Source: Mesorhabditis belari | Taxonomy: Eukaryota; Nematoda; Chromadorea; Rhabditida; Rhabditidae | Reading direction: 5' to 3' | DNA length: 64,000 nt | NCBI GenBank assembly: GCA_958450365.1 | Contig: CAUEEP010000733.1 | Coordinates: 558,001 to 622,000, forward strand | Shown: piece by piece, positions 11,539 to 23,075 of the stretch | Position numbering within the stretch: the first letter of the stretch is position 1 | Layout: each line of letters opens with the position of its first letter | Translations under genes and position numbers: made by a program | Notes under the pieces: generated by a model | What the model was told of the DNA's origin: nothing | Databases searched by the model: none | Seen by the model: the letters and a program-made list of their open reading frames with translations, nothing else

Positions 11539-12888
11539 ATGTCTCACGACAAGCAAGTGAGCAAAGAATCTGGTGATGATGGAGAGGTTTTCGAGGTTCG
11601 GTTTTTTTTTACGTTTTTAAACGTTATAACAATGCATTAGTTATTAGTTAGTATACATTTGCTTTAGGTGGAGGCGTTGCTTGCTACCAGGGTCCAGAGG
11701 AAAAAGCGAGTCTACTTGGTAGATTTGATCTGTTTTTCAACTAATAAATAATCATAGGTTCGTTGGAAAGGGTATGGGGAAGAACACAATAGCTGGGAAC
11801 CTGAAGCAAATCTGATAAAATCAGCGGCAGAAATTGTGCAAGAGTTCAAAGCCCAAGTATAGTTCATTAGTCAACTAAAAGTTTTTTGTTTAGCAGGCCA
11901 CGAGACGATCTTCTACTACTCCAAAGCCGCTCAAAAAGCGCCTAGTGCACATGGTCGACGGAGATGAAGAAGAAGAAAGCTCATCTTCAAAGAAGAGTCG
12001 CATGGGCCGACGCTTTTCGAAGGATGACAGCAAAGATGATGAGGATGAAGATTAGTAGGCTACAGCAATGTTTTTATGGACATGGATTTTTTTAGTTCTG
12101 ACAGCAAGAAGTCATCTAGCCGTAAGCGCACCGCTACCGTGCCTATAAAGAAAGCTCCACTACCACCACCCTAAAGGTAACACAAAATTCAAAAGTATGT
12201 TAATGTTTATTTTTAGCCACTTGGAGCAATTGGTCAATCTTGGCTAATGGAAAACAGCGACGATGATGATGAGAAGAAAGAATCGAAGAATGAGCCCGAA
12301 AAGTGTGTAAAATCTTTAAAAATTAAAAGATTTTATTTTTCTTCTTTAAAAGTACAGTGGTTTAGTGGCGCTGGCAAGTACTCAATTCGTAGGAGCACTC
12401 GAAGGAAGAGCATTTCAGTTGAGAAGGAAGAGAAAAGACGAGAAGCCGAGCGTAAAGCAGTAAGTATTTTAAATCATTTAAAGCTAGCAATGCGTAAAAG
12501 CTGTGATTCAATTCTTTTAGGAAAAAGAACGCAAGAAACTCGAGAAACAGAAACGCGAAGAAGAAAAGCGCAAAAATGCTGAGTGTGAGGAGTCTTTCGT
12601 ATGTACATTTTAATTGCTTATAAAAATCCTTTGTTTATAAGGCTTCTATATCCGGCCCAAAACGCTCTATCAAAGTGGCCAAAGTGTAAGTTTTTTTAAA
12701 CTTTTGAGCGATAAATTTCTTTTAATTTAATTTTATTTAGTGATAACAAAGCCGACGAAGGTGAACTCCTTCCTCTGGTTCTGAAAATTCGACGCGCCGT
12801 GTACAGAGAAGGCAAATATTTTGTCAATGTGGTAGTGGACAGCGAAGAAAAAGAAATTCCACTTGACGGTAATTTGAAATTTTCTTGA
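11539..12888 (+). CDS. chromodomain protein (HP1/CEC-like)
   Basis: Start MSHDKQVSKESGDDGEVFE, then across two short introns a chromodomain: VEALLATRVQRKKRVYLV, RWKGYGEEHNSWEPEANL and AAEIVQEFKAQ, with the aromatic cage positions (Y, W, and the E-x-x-SWEP signature) kept. Such domains bind methylated histone H3 lysines. The tail is long, basic and acidic in turn: SSSSKKSRMGRRFSKDD, SDSKKSSSRKRTATVP, a DDDDEKKESKNEPE block, then RRSTRRKS and a coiled-coil-like KERKKLEKQKREEEKRK. The last part, LPLVLKIRRAVYREGKYF, may be the edge of a second folded domain. The donor GTAGGC at 12,056 avoids an apparent stop. One frame break remains near 12,160 in a CCACTACCACC tract. The frame closes at 12,886-12,888, next to the mariner relic, so the 3' end may be truncated; a splice to an exon at 15,832 is phase-compatible but less likely. 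Confidence 0.75.
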
Positions 12889-12894
12889 ATTAAC

Positions 12895-13960
12895 AACTTC
12901 AAACCATACGAGATATTTGCCATTATTTTGGATGACTTGAGCCGGTTTTACTGGCAAAGACCAGATGCCTCTCTCATAGAAAATTTTTGGCTTTGATGCG
13001 AACCAATTCGTGAGCCACTTTTTGGCATCATCTTCGGAATCAAAGCGTTTGTTGACCAAATCATTGCTTATCGCCCGGAATAAACAGTAAGCAGAAGGTG
13101 CAAGATCAGGGCTATATGCCAGGAGGGCAATCACCTTCCATCCAAGTGAGTTTAGTTTAGAACGAGTCATTTTCGAAACATGCAGTCTGGCATTATCAGT
13201 TGAAGAATGATTTTTGTTTTTGGGCTCTTTTCTCTGGCATAGATTTGACTAACTTGTTAAGTTGCTCGGAGTATTTGAGTGTTGTCTTGCTCTCTACAAG
13301 TCCCCAGTAGATGGGGTCTTCCAAGTCCCAGAACACCGAGAGCGTAAACTTCTTCTCATGCACATTTGGCATGACGTCGTGCATGGATTTTCCCCCCTCA
13401 GCAACCCATTGACGCTTTCACCGAAAGTTGACATTTAGAATCCATTTTCATCCCTTGTCGCAATACGAAGTAAAAGCGATTTGCGCTCGCATCGAGAAAG
13501 CTGAGCGGCGCTGCTTGAAACGCATTGACATTTCTGGGTGTCTGTTAAGTCATGTGGAACCCAAGTCCCTAATTTCGCTTTAAACCCAAGTTTATGCAAA
13601 TGTTCGAGGATTATTATATGATCAACTAATAACTCTTTAGCTATTTCGCGGGAAGAAAGCCTGTTGTTGGTTTGAAAAATTTCAAGCAACTTGGCATTAT
13701 CCAGCTGGACTGCTGGATGACCCCTCCCTTTATCTTTGAGGATTTATCTCCAGGATGGAATTTAGCAAACCAGCTTGCACATGTTCGTAGTGGAGCTTAT
13801 CCTTTCAAATAAACATTTTTAATATTAGCTGAACACTAGAGGCCTTTATATCCTTGTAGAAATTCGTACAACATAACGTGTCGCAGATGTCCAGGTGGCA
13901 AATTATCAATAGCCTCAGCAAAAGTTGTCAAAATTTCGAAATAACAAAAAGTGAAAACGC
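12895..13960 (-). mobile_element. mariner-family transposase relic
   Basis: Read on the minus strand, pieces follow mariner transposase order: LRHVMLYEFLQGYKG, CASWFAKFHPGDKSS, RGHPAVQLDNAKLLEIF with SSREIAKELLV (helix-turn-helix part), WVPHDLTDTQK (family motif), IATRDENGF (first catalytic Asp region), SVFWDLEDPIYWGL (second Asp region), and YSPDLAPSAYCLFRAISNDL (the YSPDLAPSDYHLF motif; its D is changed to A), ending NNGKYLV. Stops and frame changes make it inactive. It sits in or at the 3' edge of the chromodomain gene in opposite orientation. Clear terminal inverted repeats were not located. Confidence 0.85.
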
Positions 13961-15605
13961 CCCGGTTTCATTGTTTTGGGAAAAGTGTCCTTGAGTTTAT
14001 CAGTTTCACGGAACAGCCCCCACCTCCGTTTTGCTTACGAGTTTAGGGATCAATCGGAAAAATAGCGACATATCATACCCACCGACCCAATACTTCTGTA
14101 AAGACCTCTTAGCATGTTTTAATAAGGTGCTACAATCAAATATTTCTTTATCTGTAACACAAGAATCTTTATTTAGAAGTCTGGAAGTTGAATCCCCATG
14201 GACTGATGCAACATCTCATTTCCTAGTATCCATTTGAATGATGTCATTGCGCTTGCCGATTTTAGTAGATCTTTCTTGCGTTCGTTTTTGTTTCATTACG
14301 CCTGATTCTCATAAAAATAATGGGTTTTTCCTACCCGGTTTGTTGTTGTTTTTTGTAAATGTTGTTGTTTTTTGTCGCAAAGTTATTACATTTTGCACCT
14401 ACACGTTATTGTTCTTTTTTAATATCAACTTGTTGGTAATAAATTTGAAGTGTAGATCAAGGTACGCATAGAAAGAAATGGGGAAACAAAAGCGAAAAGG
14501 CCTATCCGCCAATGAAAAGTCACTTAAAAATGGGCAATAGGTCCAATTTCATCAGCCACATTGGTTCATTTCACTGCGAAGGATGCTTTTTAGGGCTTTA
14601 TTGGTAATTTTACACAAAACATTGTTTTCAGCGAGCTCACCTGTCACTTTCCACCCTCACACTTTTTCCCTTCTTACTCCAGGCAGAAACATGTAGTTCC
14701 TTGTCCCCTTGCTCGGGCGGCCATATGTGGGTTATCTTAGAACTGCCAGTTTCTACATGGACCCAAAAAGTATGATAGAAGCTTTGAAGTGAGCTAATTA
14801 CTGTACTCACAAGTCAGTCAGCTGGCCAGACAAAGTAAGCTTTTAGGACTCCTTATAAGGAAGCTGAAGTGAAAGGGCGGGACTTATGTTTGTCAGAGGC
14901 AGGTTAGCTTTAAACTAGAAAAGTATGAAAGACACCAAAATGGGGATGGCGATGGTTTTGCACCGGGTGAATTTTCTTTTTGGCTGTTACATTTCCATTC
15001 ATGCTATGTCGACGATTTTGGGGTTTAAGAGTTATTTTTGGTCCTGAATCTAACACGTTTTCAGTTTTTGTCACTGGCACGGGAGCCGCAGAAAATTGAA
15101 ATTTAAGGGGTAGCGTATGGTTTTGCACCGCACTGTATAAGAAATTTCCCATACCACCATCATGCCACTACCACTACCACCCATACCACAAGACAACTGT
15201 TTTTCTAAAGTGCGTTTTTAAAGTTTTTCTTTTCTAATATATTTTTAGTAAACAATTTTCTTCTAGGAAACTTACCCAGTTCTTTTTCAAAAACTTTGTT
15301 TACACTAATCGTTCTTTATAAAGCAAAAAAAATAGGAAAAAGATTTCCTAGAAGAAAATTGTTTTCTTGTTGTAAGGGGGTCCTGATATGGTAAAAATAT
15401 CAAAAATTATTTTTACACCATATCTACCACTTGGAGCCACTTAAAATTTTAGAAATTTGACACAAAGTGACTTTTTTTTCGGACACCCTGTATACAGTTA
15501 GACTCTGTACATAATTGAAGTACTGTACATATCACTTGTACAGCGCCAAAATTTTAAATTTAGGCTTGCGATTAACATTTATTAATATGCATAGGTTTTC
15601 CCGGT
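13961..15605. other. non-coding stretch with transposon remnants
   Basis: No gene seen. Holds a fold-back around 15,215-15,375 (arms sharing AATTTTCTTCTAGGAAA and its complement) and a Tc1/mariner-like terminal motif, GGACACCCTGTATAC, near 15,481. Confidence 0.4.
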
Positions 15606-15695
15606 GTATATGTTACGTCCGAATCTGAGGAGACGTCCATCTCCGACGTCCGGATCGGAGATGGACGTCTCCCCAGATTCGGACGTAACATATAC
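15606..15695. repeat. 90-bp near-perfect palindrome
   Basis: Arms beginning GTATATGTTACGTCCGAATC and ending in the exact complement meet at a centre near 15,650; only one or two positions mismatch. The inner part repeats GGAGACGTCCATCTCC-type sequence. Confidence 0.85.
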
Positions 15696-15855
15696 ATACG
15701 CGTGGTTTTCTTTTCTTTTTCATTTTCTCATTTTCTTTATTTCTTCTTGATGGAAGAAAAAGCGGGTTTTATTAGTGTTTAAACTTCTTTAAAAGCTAGA
15801 TAGGTTTTAATGATTTGTTTTTAGAGTGCAAAAGTTCGTCAACGTTTCAAGCGGT

Positions 15856-18173
15856 ATGATTGGCGATTGGCGATGAGAACGAGGAGAAAGACGAGACAAA
15901 AGAAAAGGATGGGAATTTTATGAGCGCCCTTGAAGGTAAGCTGGATTTTTGATTTACAAAGATGCTGGACATGTTGTGGATTGTTGATTTTAAGGCTGAA
16001 CGGTGTAAAACATGTTTCTCAAGTTTTAAGGATGTTTTAGAGCTTGTTTACCCAGTTTTGTTGAGGAAATAGTTAACTATTTGCGCATTTTAAAAAGCAT
16101 AAGTCGCTGAACTTTATTTTGTTCTTAACCGGATTTGTCAAAACGTTATAATAATTTGTTTTTTCAGATTTCCCCGATCCGCCCGCTCCACCCACACTAT
16201 CGCCAATTGTGGAAATTATCGCTCACGAAGCGCCTCCGATCTTTCTCCTCACTATCAGTGGGTTTATTTCAAATATATTGGATTGAGCAAAAAGTTAACG
16301 AGAAAGAAATTATTGCCGAGTGAATTGTTGGCACAAACTTTTAAAACTACTTAAGCAATAACCATTATTATTTCAGGTAAGTATAACTATTTCAATCTTG
16401 CATTTCTTTAACAACTTAATTTTTAGTTACAATCTTCGCTTTGGTGGGTCTCTACTTGTTTGGCGGTTATGCGAAGGCTTTTCCATGAATTGTGCCTTGC
16501 TCGATTCATTTCACTTTCTTCATGTTTGTCATCTTTCAACTTTGGGCGAACGTGGTCGCGATTCAGAGTGAATCCTAGTGTAAGTGTTTGAAAAGTTTTC
16601 AAGAATGATGGTGTTTTAGAATGCAGTGAGTTTTGTTTTGTTGTAGTTTTGTTCAAAATTTACAAAAATATTTATGCGACTAACATTAATCATTTCTTTT
16701 AGTAAAAACTGCCCAACCTATCAGCTGAATCGTCGTCTTTTTTCGGGTAAATTTTTCCTTTCCGGTTTACACCCAAATCTATTTAGGAAAGCAAAGTGCG
16801 CAGAGTTTTGGTCGAAAGAAGCGTCTTTTTGATGGTCGAATCACTATTAGCGAGTGGAAATTTTGAAATGGAAAATGGAAATTTTGCAAGAAATGCAAGA
16901 GGTGATGGTATTTTTGAGGAAAACTGTAGCATCTTGTTGAAAAGAATAGCTTTAAGCTGCTTTAAACGTGTGCGACTTTGACAATTCAATTTTAGAGTCC
17001 ACCCTCTTCGCTCCATTCGTTGTGATCTCTGTGGTCGTTGCTCTCTTCGAAATGAACGGCACTGTTATGTTCTGGGCACATGCATTGGAGTGGCCAATTT
17101 TGTGAGCAGCTGAAGCTTTTTTTTAATATAGTGCTTTATTTAGCGCTACTATGCCGCTTTCATGATCTACTTGGCAGTGTTGTGTGCGTACAGTCTCACA
17201 TGGATCATTTCGTATCATTGGAGATTGAAGATTGAATACATTTTTCCGTAAGTTTATTGTATTCGAAAGTTGAGTGCATGCTTGATTTAAGAAATGTTGA
17301 CTTTAAAATTCAATCTTCCTTTAGTTCATCGATTGGTCGTTTAACACGGGTGTTGAGTCAAATTGGTCATATGCGCATGGTTGTCGGGGAGATCTTTCAT
17401 CAAATGTACTTTCAATACGAGCGTGTCGTCGCCTACAAAAAACCGATCTACTTCACTTTTTCGGTTGGGTTTAGAACGATGTTCCACAACATAATCAACA
17501 AATGTTGCTGTGTAGATTGTTTATTTTTAAAATGTTATAACCATTCGCCTTATTTAGTGTTTCATATTTGCTGCAATGGGTCTATTCGTCGCATTGTGTC
17601 TTATCATTGAAATGGTAAGTGTCTTTTTGGATCTTATCTATTTTTTTCGAGGTCTATGATATCTACCATGGAATTGCGGTTCGAGAGCGACCATATTTAT
17701 CGTTGAAAATCAAAGGAGACGATGATAGGACAAGTTTTGGTGAGTTGATTTTGTGGTTTCTCTAGAAATGGTAATTAAAAGGAGCCTCTTGGTGGCACCT
17801 TGTAACAATTTATTGTAAGTTAATTCAAGTCAGCCCTTTAAAAACATTTTTTCAGGTGAAAGATTGCGTTTTCTATTCGGAAAATCGTTTCCATTGGGTT
17901 TACGGTGGCCAAGGCGGTGGGAGGATGTCGACTGGAGTGAGTCGTTCATTGTAGGTGAATTTGAGAGTAACTAAAGCTTAAAATCAGGCTATTGCTTTTT
18001 ATACTAACGTGTTTTTTGTTTAGGAAACTCTTCTTTTGAAGGCATTACTCGACGATGACGAGAAGACGAAAAAAAAAAATGATGCGATAAATGAAACAAT
18101 TTTAGATACAGGAAACATAAACTTTGTCAATAAATCGTCAAATATTCAATTTGAAACAGATGCCCTGAAATAA
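15856..18173 (+). CDS. multipass membrane protein, family not recognised
   Basis: A trans-splice-like acceptor (TTTTTTAG) lies upstream of the ATG at 15,856. Reading MIGD then ENEEKDETKEKDGNF and MSALEDFPDPPAPPTLSP gives an acidic, proline-rich cytosolic start; the frame is broken by a 7-bp tandem duplication (TTGGCGA) near 15,863, so the start could instead be the ATG of MSALED at 15,930. Membrane segments follow: PPIFLLTI joined to TIFALVGLYLFGGYAKAF, then IHFTFFMFVIFQLWANVV, FAPFVVISVVVALFEM, YYAAFMIYLAVLCAYSLTW, and CFIFAAMGLFVALCLIIEM. The long loop between the last two contains HMRMVVGEIFHQMYFQYERVV. The cytosolic tail ends DDDEKTKKK...ETDALK. Two further oddities: an in-frame TGA (16,486-16,488) where Trp would fit, and one base missing at the donor near 17,100. 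About six TM segments; function unknown. Confidence 0.6.
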
Positions 18174-18468
18174 ACAAAAGCAGTTATTTGGTTTACTCTA
18201 CTTTGAAAGCTTACTCCATTTGACACGACAGACCAAAGGTGAGGCCTGATTGCCAACTCTCGGGCGGGTAAAGCTACTGGACCTCTATCAATGTTCTATC
18301 GATTTGCATAAAGCCTTTCTGTCCAACACGTAGCATTTTTTTATCCGTGCATAAATTAGTGCTTGCTAAATAGATCTTCACTGTTTTTATTGCTTTCTTT
18401 GGTTTAGCACTTGACTTTTCAAATTTTATTGTAACAAGAACAATATTTATAAATAAACATAAACAAAG
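18174..18468. other. convergent 3' spacer
   Basis: Short region between two convergent genes; it should hold both polyadenylation sites. Nothing else seen. Confidence 0.5.
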
Positions 18469-19914
18469 TTAGGCTTTCTGTGCAACTTCCTTGGCTTTGG
18501 CGCGCTCCAATTTGGCAACCTTGGCCTGCGAACGATCGGACATCTAAAATTAAACGTGTTAAAAATTTTGCTAGAAGTTAAAAACCGTGTGGCCTCCCCA
18601 ATGACGGCGGATCTCTTCTGCTCGGTCGTTGAAGTTGGTTGTGACAGTTTCGACGATCTTGGAAAGAGTGCCTTTGTCTTCTCTAAAACCGCTCAATGGA
18701 TTTTACACTATAGGAAACACTGACGGCTTCACATCAACGACTGCGATAGAGGAGGTGGTCTTTCTGCGCACAATACGCCCAAGATTGGCCTTTCCTTTAA
18801 CAATGGCATAAGGTACCTAAAGAAACTTTACATTTGACCATATTGCTAATCAAACCTTGTATTTTCTGCATAGGGCGGGAAGGAAGAGTGCAACTTCAAT
18901 TGGCTCCACGTCGTGAGCTATTAGCACAAGTTGGGCCTATAACAAGTCTAAGAAACAAAAAAATTGATACGAACCCGACGTTGCTCAACAAGCTTGGTGA
19001 CTTGATTAACGCCATGGCGAATGAATGCTTGCCGTGGAGTAATCTAAACACTTCTTACGAAAGCAAGCAACCAAACTATTCGCTTACATCCTCCTTCTTG
19101 CCAGTTGCACGTGCTTCTGCGCGTTTACCAAGACGCTCTTTCTTCTGCTCCTTTGACTCGGGGCGGTACTTGCCAAGCAACTTCACCGTTTGCGAAGCTA
19201 AACAAAAGCGTTACAAGAGTTATTCCACCATCAAATTACCTGTTTGTTTGTCCAGTGCAGTTCTGAATTGGTTGATGCTTGGTGGAATCTTCAGACGCTT
19301 TTGAAGCACAGCCCCTAAAAATTAAAATACGCGTGTGCTGTAAACAAATAGTCGCCTTGAAATTTTTTTACTTGGCTCGGACTCGCTTAGATCTTACGTC
19401 CATTCTTTCATGCTTTGGTATAAAAACTGGCCAGGTCCTAATTACTCAACGTTTAAACGATAATCAACAAACTTATTTAAGTTTTACATATCAAAATCAT
19501 TACTTTGTCGTTGAAGACGAATGTACTTTGGCCATTTGACAAAACGAGTGAGGTCACGTTTGGGAAGGATGTCTTGACCTATGCGGAAGTTCTTTGGACG
19601 CGCCTCAAACAAGGGATTCTTCACCGGTCCTTTGGCTTCAGTTTTTGCTAAATAAAAAGTTAACACTTGACGAAACATAAACTCATACCTCTCAATGCAG
19701 CCGGAGTCGGCGCAACCTTCTTCTTGATGACTTTCTTTGATGGCTAAAAAAAAAAGTCACTGATGGTACGTGATTCCGCCCAGTGACTTAAAAATAGAGT
19801 CACCTCCAACTTGAAGTTTGCTTCTCAAGCAAACTTTCTATACTAATCCAGCGGGTAATTAAATAACTGTCCATTTAATAAGGACCCCATTTTTAAACTC
19901 GAAAACCTCACCAT
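18469..19914 (-). CDS. rpl-7A: 60S ribosomal protein eL8 (RPL7A)
   Basis: Minus-strand gene of about ten short exons. The start codon stands alone: ATG at 19,914-19,912 is followed at once by a GTGAGG donor, and the next exon begins [18 protein letters not shown]. Then [82 protein letters not shown], the L7Ae RNA-binding core [20 protein letters not shown] with [46 protein letters not shown] and a lysine-rich end [19 protein letters not shown]. This is eL8, a structural protein of the large ribosomal subunit. Exon phases agree throughout. A first exon that carries only the start codon is common for ribosomal protein genes. Confidence 0.93.
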
Positions 19915-20764
19915 AGCAATTAACAAAGTTGAAATTGAACCCACAAACGAGCGAACGAAAACTTCGTTTAGCTGAAAATTTCCAATTATGCAAAGCGAAA
20001 ATCAGTTGAAATCTAAAAACAAGAAAGGAAGTATTTGCACACGCATATTAAAGTCTGAAGGAACGTCGGCGCCCTGGCTCGCTACGATACGTAAACGATA
20101 GAATGTTTGGTACTTTGGTGGTTGGGAGGGGCCACTTTTATCCTGGCTTAGTTGGATCTGTTTTGAGTGGTTATATTGATACCTTTTATCTACCTATTCT
20201 AGGATAATCAAATATGCTTATACTTTTAGAGCATTTACAATATGTTTCAAGTTTCATATTGCCGCTTTTATTTGATTTTCAAGTGTAAGCAGCTTTGAGG
20301 TAGTGTTTCGTGGTTAAAATACATGGTATTAGGCTAGAATTGCCAAAAAGTGCCTAAAATAGTCACCAATCTATTAGGCAGATTTGATTATCTTAGAATA
20401 GATAAAAGGTATCAATACAAAACATTAGATCCAACTAATCCAGATAAAAGTGTCCCCTCCCAATCACCAAAGTATCGAATGTTTAATTCGACGTTTTGGG
20501 TTTCTAATTTTAAACGCGCAAAACTTATAAGTGACGCTTGAATTTTTAAAATGGCTAGGAACGTTAAAATGCTCTAATGCACGAAACAGAACGAAAAAAA
20601 AGTGAAAAAAAATGAGCGAAAAAACCTTCAGTCTCTTTTTGCGCCAAGCTGTGGGTGATACGGTAGTTGGTGCACTTTAGAAAACACAAAGTTGCTTGGT
20701 TCGTCTTTTTTAACACATTCATGCAATTAATTTGTTTTGACATGTAACTTGTGAATATTCAGCT
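19915..20764. other. intergenic region with fold-back element
   Basis: Upstream of eL8; apart from the fold-back listed separately, no gene or RNA seen. Confidence 0.5.
20090..20500. repeat. fold-back element, about 0.4 kb
   Basis: Left arm (about 20,090-20,215: GAATGTTTGGTACTTTGGTG ... TTGGATCT ... GATACCTTTTATCTA ... GATAATCAAAT) is repeated in reverse complement at about 20,377-20,500 with scattered mismatches. The centre near 20,300 is unrelated. No coding capacity: MITE-like. Confidence 0.75.
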
Positions 20765-21445
20765 TTATTTTAAACATTTCATATCAAGGAAATATTTCAA
20801 ATGCACACAGTTAACTTTTTGACAGTTTGCAAGCATGGGACTTTCGAGGAGTTTCTTAAAATATTCTTCTTCTTCAGGACTTTTTAGAGTGTCATTGTCG
20901 TGTAAATCGAGCTTCAGATCGGCCAAATCACAAATTTGAGGTTGATACAGATCAAGGAAGAATAGAGACTCGTGAAAAAATGACGCCTCAAATTGAAAAG
21001 TCGAGACAAATTTTGGCAACAGATCTGTCAGAAAATTATCCTTTGAAATATAAAGTAGGCTATTTTGAAAGGAATGGATATCAATACAGAGCCATCGACA
21101 AGAATGATTTCTTTGAAAAAGCGTTGCAAAGATCTTTTTGCTGGAAGTGATTCGTCGACGCCCTTTCTCACAGAAAGATGCCCTTTCATTAATGAAAAAA
21201 GTTTTTTTACAACTTTCTTGAATCAAAGTTAATTTGTAGCATGAAACCAGTTTGAAGTCGGGTTTTGTTTGAAATGGCTGGATGATTAGCTCGATTTTCT
21301 CAATTTTTCCGGAATACGGTCCATTGAGTAGAGAGAAATTTCGCAGCTCTCGATTAATGGATAAAAGCTTTAACAGATCAGCAGCGATTGAGCATTTTAG
21401 TACAGAATTCTTCAGTTCTGTAGGTAAAATTGAAAAGGAAAACAT
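20765..21445 (-). CDS. F-box-like family protein, C-terminally short
   Basis: From the ATG at 21,445 the frame gives MFSFSILPTELKNSVLKC, LLKLLSINRELRNFSLLNGP and IEKIELIIQP, the family N-terminus. The frame is open to 20,765 (227 residues), about 160 residues shorter than the intact copies, and ends in VNCVHLKYFLDMKCLK. The frame is also open upstream of this ATG, but that part (LFLESPFILFLYC) does not look like the family. It is probably truncated, although a short functional version cannot be excluded. It is paired tail to head with the copy at 21,878-23,075, with which it shares the start more closely than with the others, suggesting local duplication. Confidence 0.6.
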   Translation of the reverse strand: MFSFSILPTELKNSVLKCSIAADLLKLLSINRELRNFSLLNGPYSGKIEKIELIIQPFQTKPDFKLVSCYKLTLIQESCKKTFFINERASFCEKGRRRITSSKKIFATLFQRNHSCRWLCIDIHSFQNSLLYISKDNFLTDLLPKFVSTFQFEASFFHESLFFLDLYQPQICDLADLKLDLHDNDTLKSPEEEEYFKKLLESPMLANCQKVNCVHLKYFLDMKCLK

Positions 21446-21877
21446 AATTTTGTCAATAGAACAGTACAAGAATAGGATGAAAGGGCTTTCCAAAAAGAGC
21501 TGGCTAAAATCAATAAGTGGGGGTTGGTTTTGCGGTGAAAGGCTCTTTTTCCACATTGCTTAGAACAAATGAGTCATCGGATTTTTTTAAGTTCTCAAAT
21601 GGCTTTTGAGAGTGAAACAGAATTTGAAACTTATTGATCAAAAACGAAAAACAAATTATTTTTTAGAGTTGTTACAGTACCAAATTATCAAATTAAAATA
21701 GAGAGGATGGGCAAATTTCAAAGAATCAAAGGTAAACCTACTACGAGGATTCCAATCCAAACGGATTACAGATTTGGGATCCTCATAATCGATTTACCTT
21801 TGTGCTAAAGTTTCGCGTCGAAATGTCACGGTCGGTTCTGAACGTTCCCTTGTAAGTGCGGATTTTCCAAAGGCTCT
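21446..21877. other. spacer between two F-box-like copies
   Basis: Contains an imperfect hairpin at about 21,730-21,800 (GTAAACCTACTACGAGGATT against its near complement). No gene seen. Confidence 0.45.
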
Positions 21878-23075
21878 TTATTTAATGTTTTTGCCTTTCA
21901 CTTTCAAAATACAATCAACACAGAATCTCTGAATCGAATCCCCGGGATTCAAAAGAACAATCATAAGACAAAGCAAATCGTTATCCTTATTTAGATTTTT
22001 CTTGAAAACAACTTTTTTTGTCGTTGATTCCCTGGGTCGATTGTTGTCATCAAAGGTAAACTTCAAAGGAGCAATGCAATCCAATTTCAATAAGTATTGT
22101 TCAAACTCGAGCATAAAATTGCTTTCACTGGTATTCATTTCAATTTTTACCATTCCCGGACACTGTTTGATAGACTCTTCCAATAATTGCGTAACTTTTT
22201 CAATATCTTTTGAGGTATTTTCTCCAAATGTGTCTTTATCAAACATGGCTGTGATCCAAGCATTCTTCGATGGGCTTGTAATCTTTTGATCGACAAAATT
22301 CTGAACAGTGAACACAAAATCTTCCAAATTTCGGTAATCCGGCAGAACAACTGTATTGATTTTTGCAGCTTTATAGAAATCCATTGAAAAATCCCGTAAA
22401 TTTCTCCAGGCAATCAGTTTACAATCACTGAACGTGGGACTTTTAAGCCAGCTTTGTAAAGTCTCCTCAACTTCACCCGTTTTTGTCCCTCTTCTCCACT
22501 CCAACTCCACATCAGCAACATCAAAGACTTTTGAATGGAAAACCTCCAAAAATTGCTTACAATCTTCAAATTCGGCCTCAAACCAAAATGTGGAAATATT
22601 TGTAAGTCTAGGCAAAAATTTCGATTCCTCCAACAATTCATCAAAAACATTTTCGACTTTAATTTCGTTTGCAATTTTTTGCAAGCCAGACATGTAGACT
22701 CGAACAAAGCGGCAATCGCAAATCTTATTGACCAATTTCCAGAGAATATTTTTGTTTGTAGAGATTTTTAGCGGTCTGATTTCGTGGGAGTGTTCACCCT
22801 CGAGTTTAACATCATTTGTAATTGAGAATTTTGTTTTGAAGCCAACTTTTGAGGTTAACAGTAAATGCATCAACGGTGTGAATGTAGTGAAGCTCGATTT
22901 CGAATAGGAAATTGATAGATCGAAGTTCTTTATGTTTACCGGTAAGTGGGCCATTCAGTAGGGAAAAGTTGCGGAGTTCGTGATTAACTGATAGAAATCT
23001 CAAGCAATCTTCAACCTCAGGAGATCTCAGTACAGAATTCTTCAATTCAGACGGGAGCGTACAAAATGGGAACAT
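21878..23075 (-). pseudogene. F-box-like copy, one frameshift near the N-terminus
   Basis: Start at 23,075: MFPFCTLPSELKNSVLRS, FLSVNHELRNFSLLNGPLTG. The frame then changes by one base near 22,940 and continues NIKNFDLSISYSKSS without a stop for about 340 residues to 21,878, including ENVFDELLEESKFLPRL, SDCKLIAWRNLRDF and a GKNIK end. Removing one A from an AAA run would give a continuous protein of about 395 residues, the family's normal length. With only one lesion in nearly 1.2 kb, this may be a live gene with a consensus error rather than a pseudogene. In the other copies the matching place reads NGPxxGKIEKIEL or NGPFTKKIEEIDV. Confidence 0.65.

Noticed and set aside
12868..15940. Splice joining the chromodomain gene to the exon at 15,832 across the mariner relic
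   Set aside because: Phases agree, but the later exons encode a membrane protein and have their own trans-splice-like acceptor; a fusion of the two is less likely.
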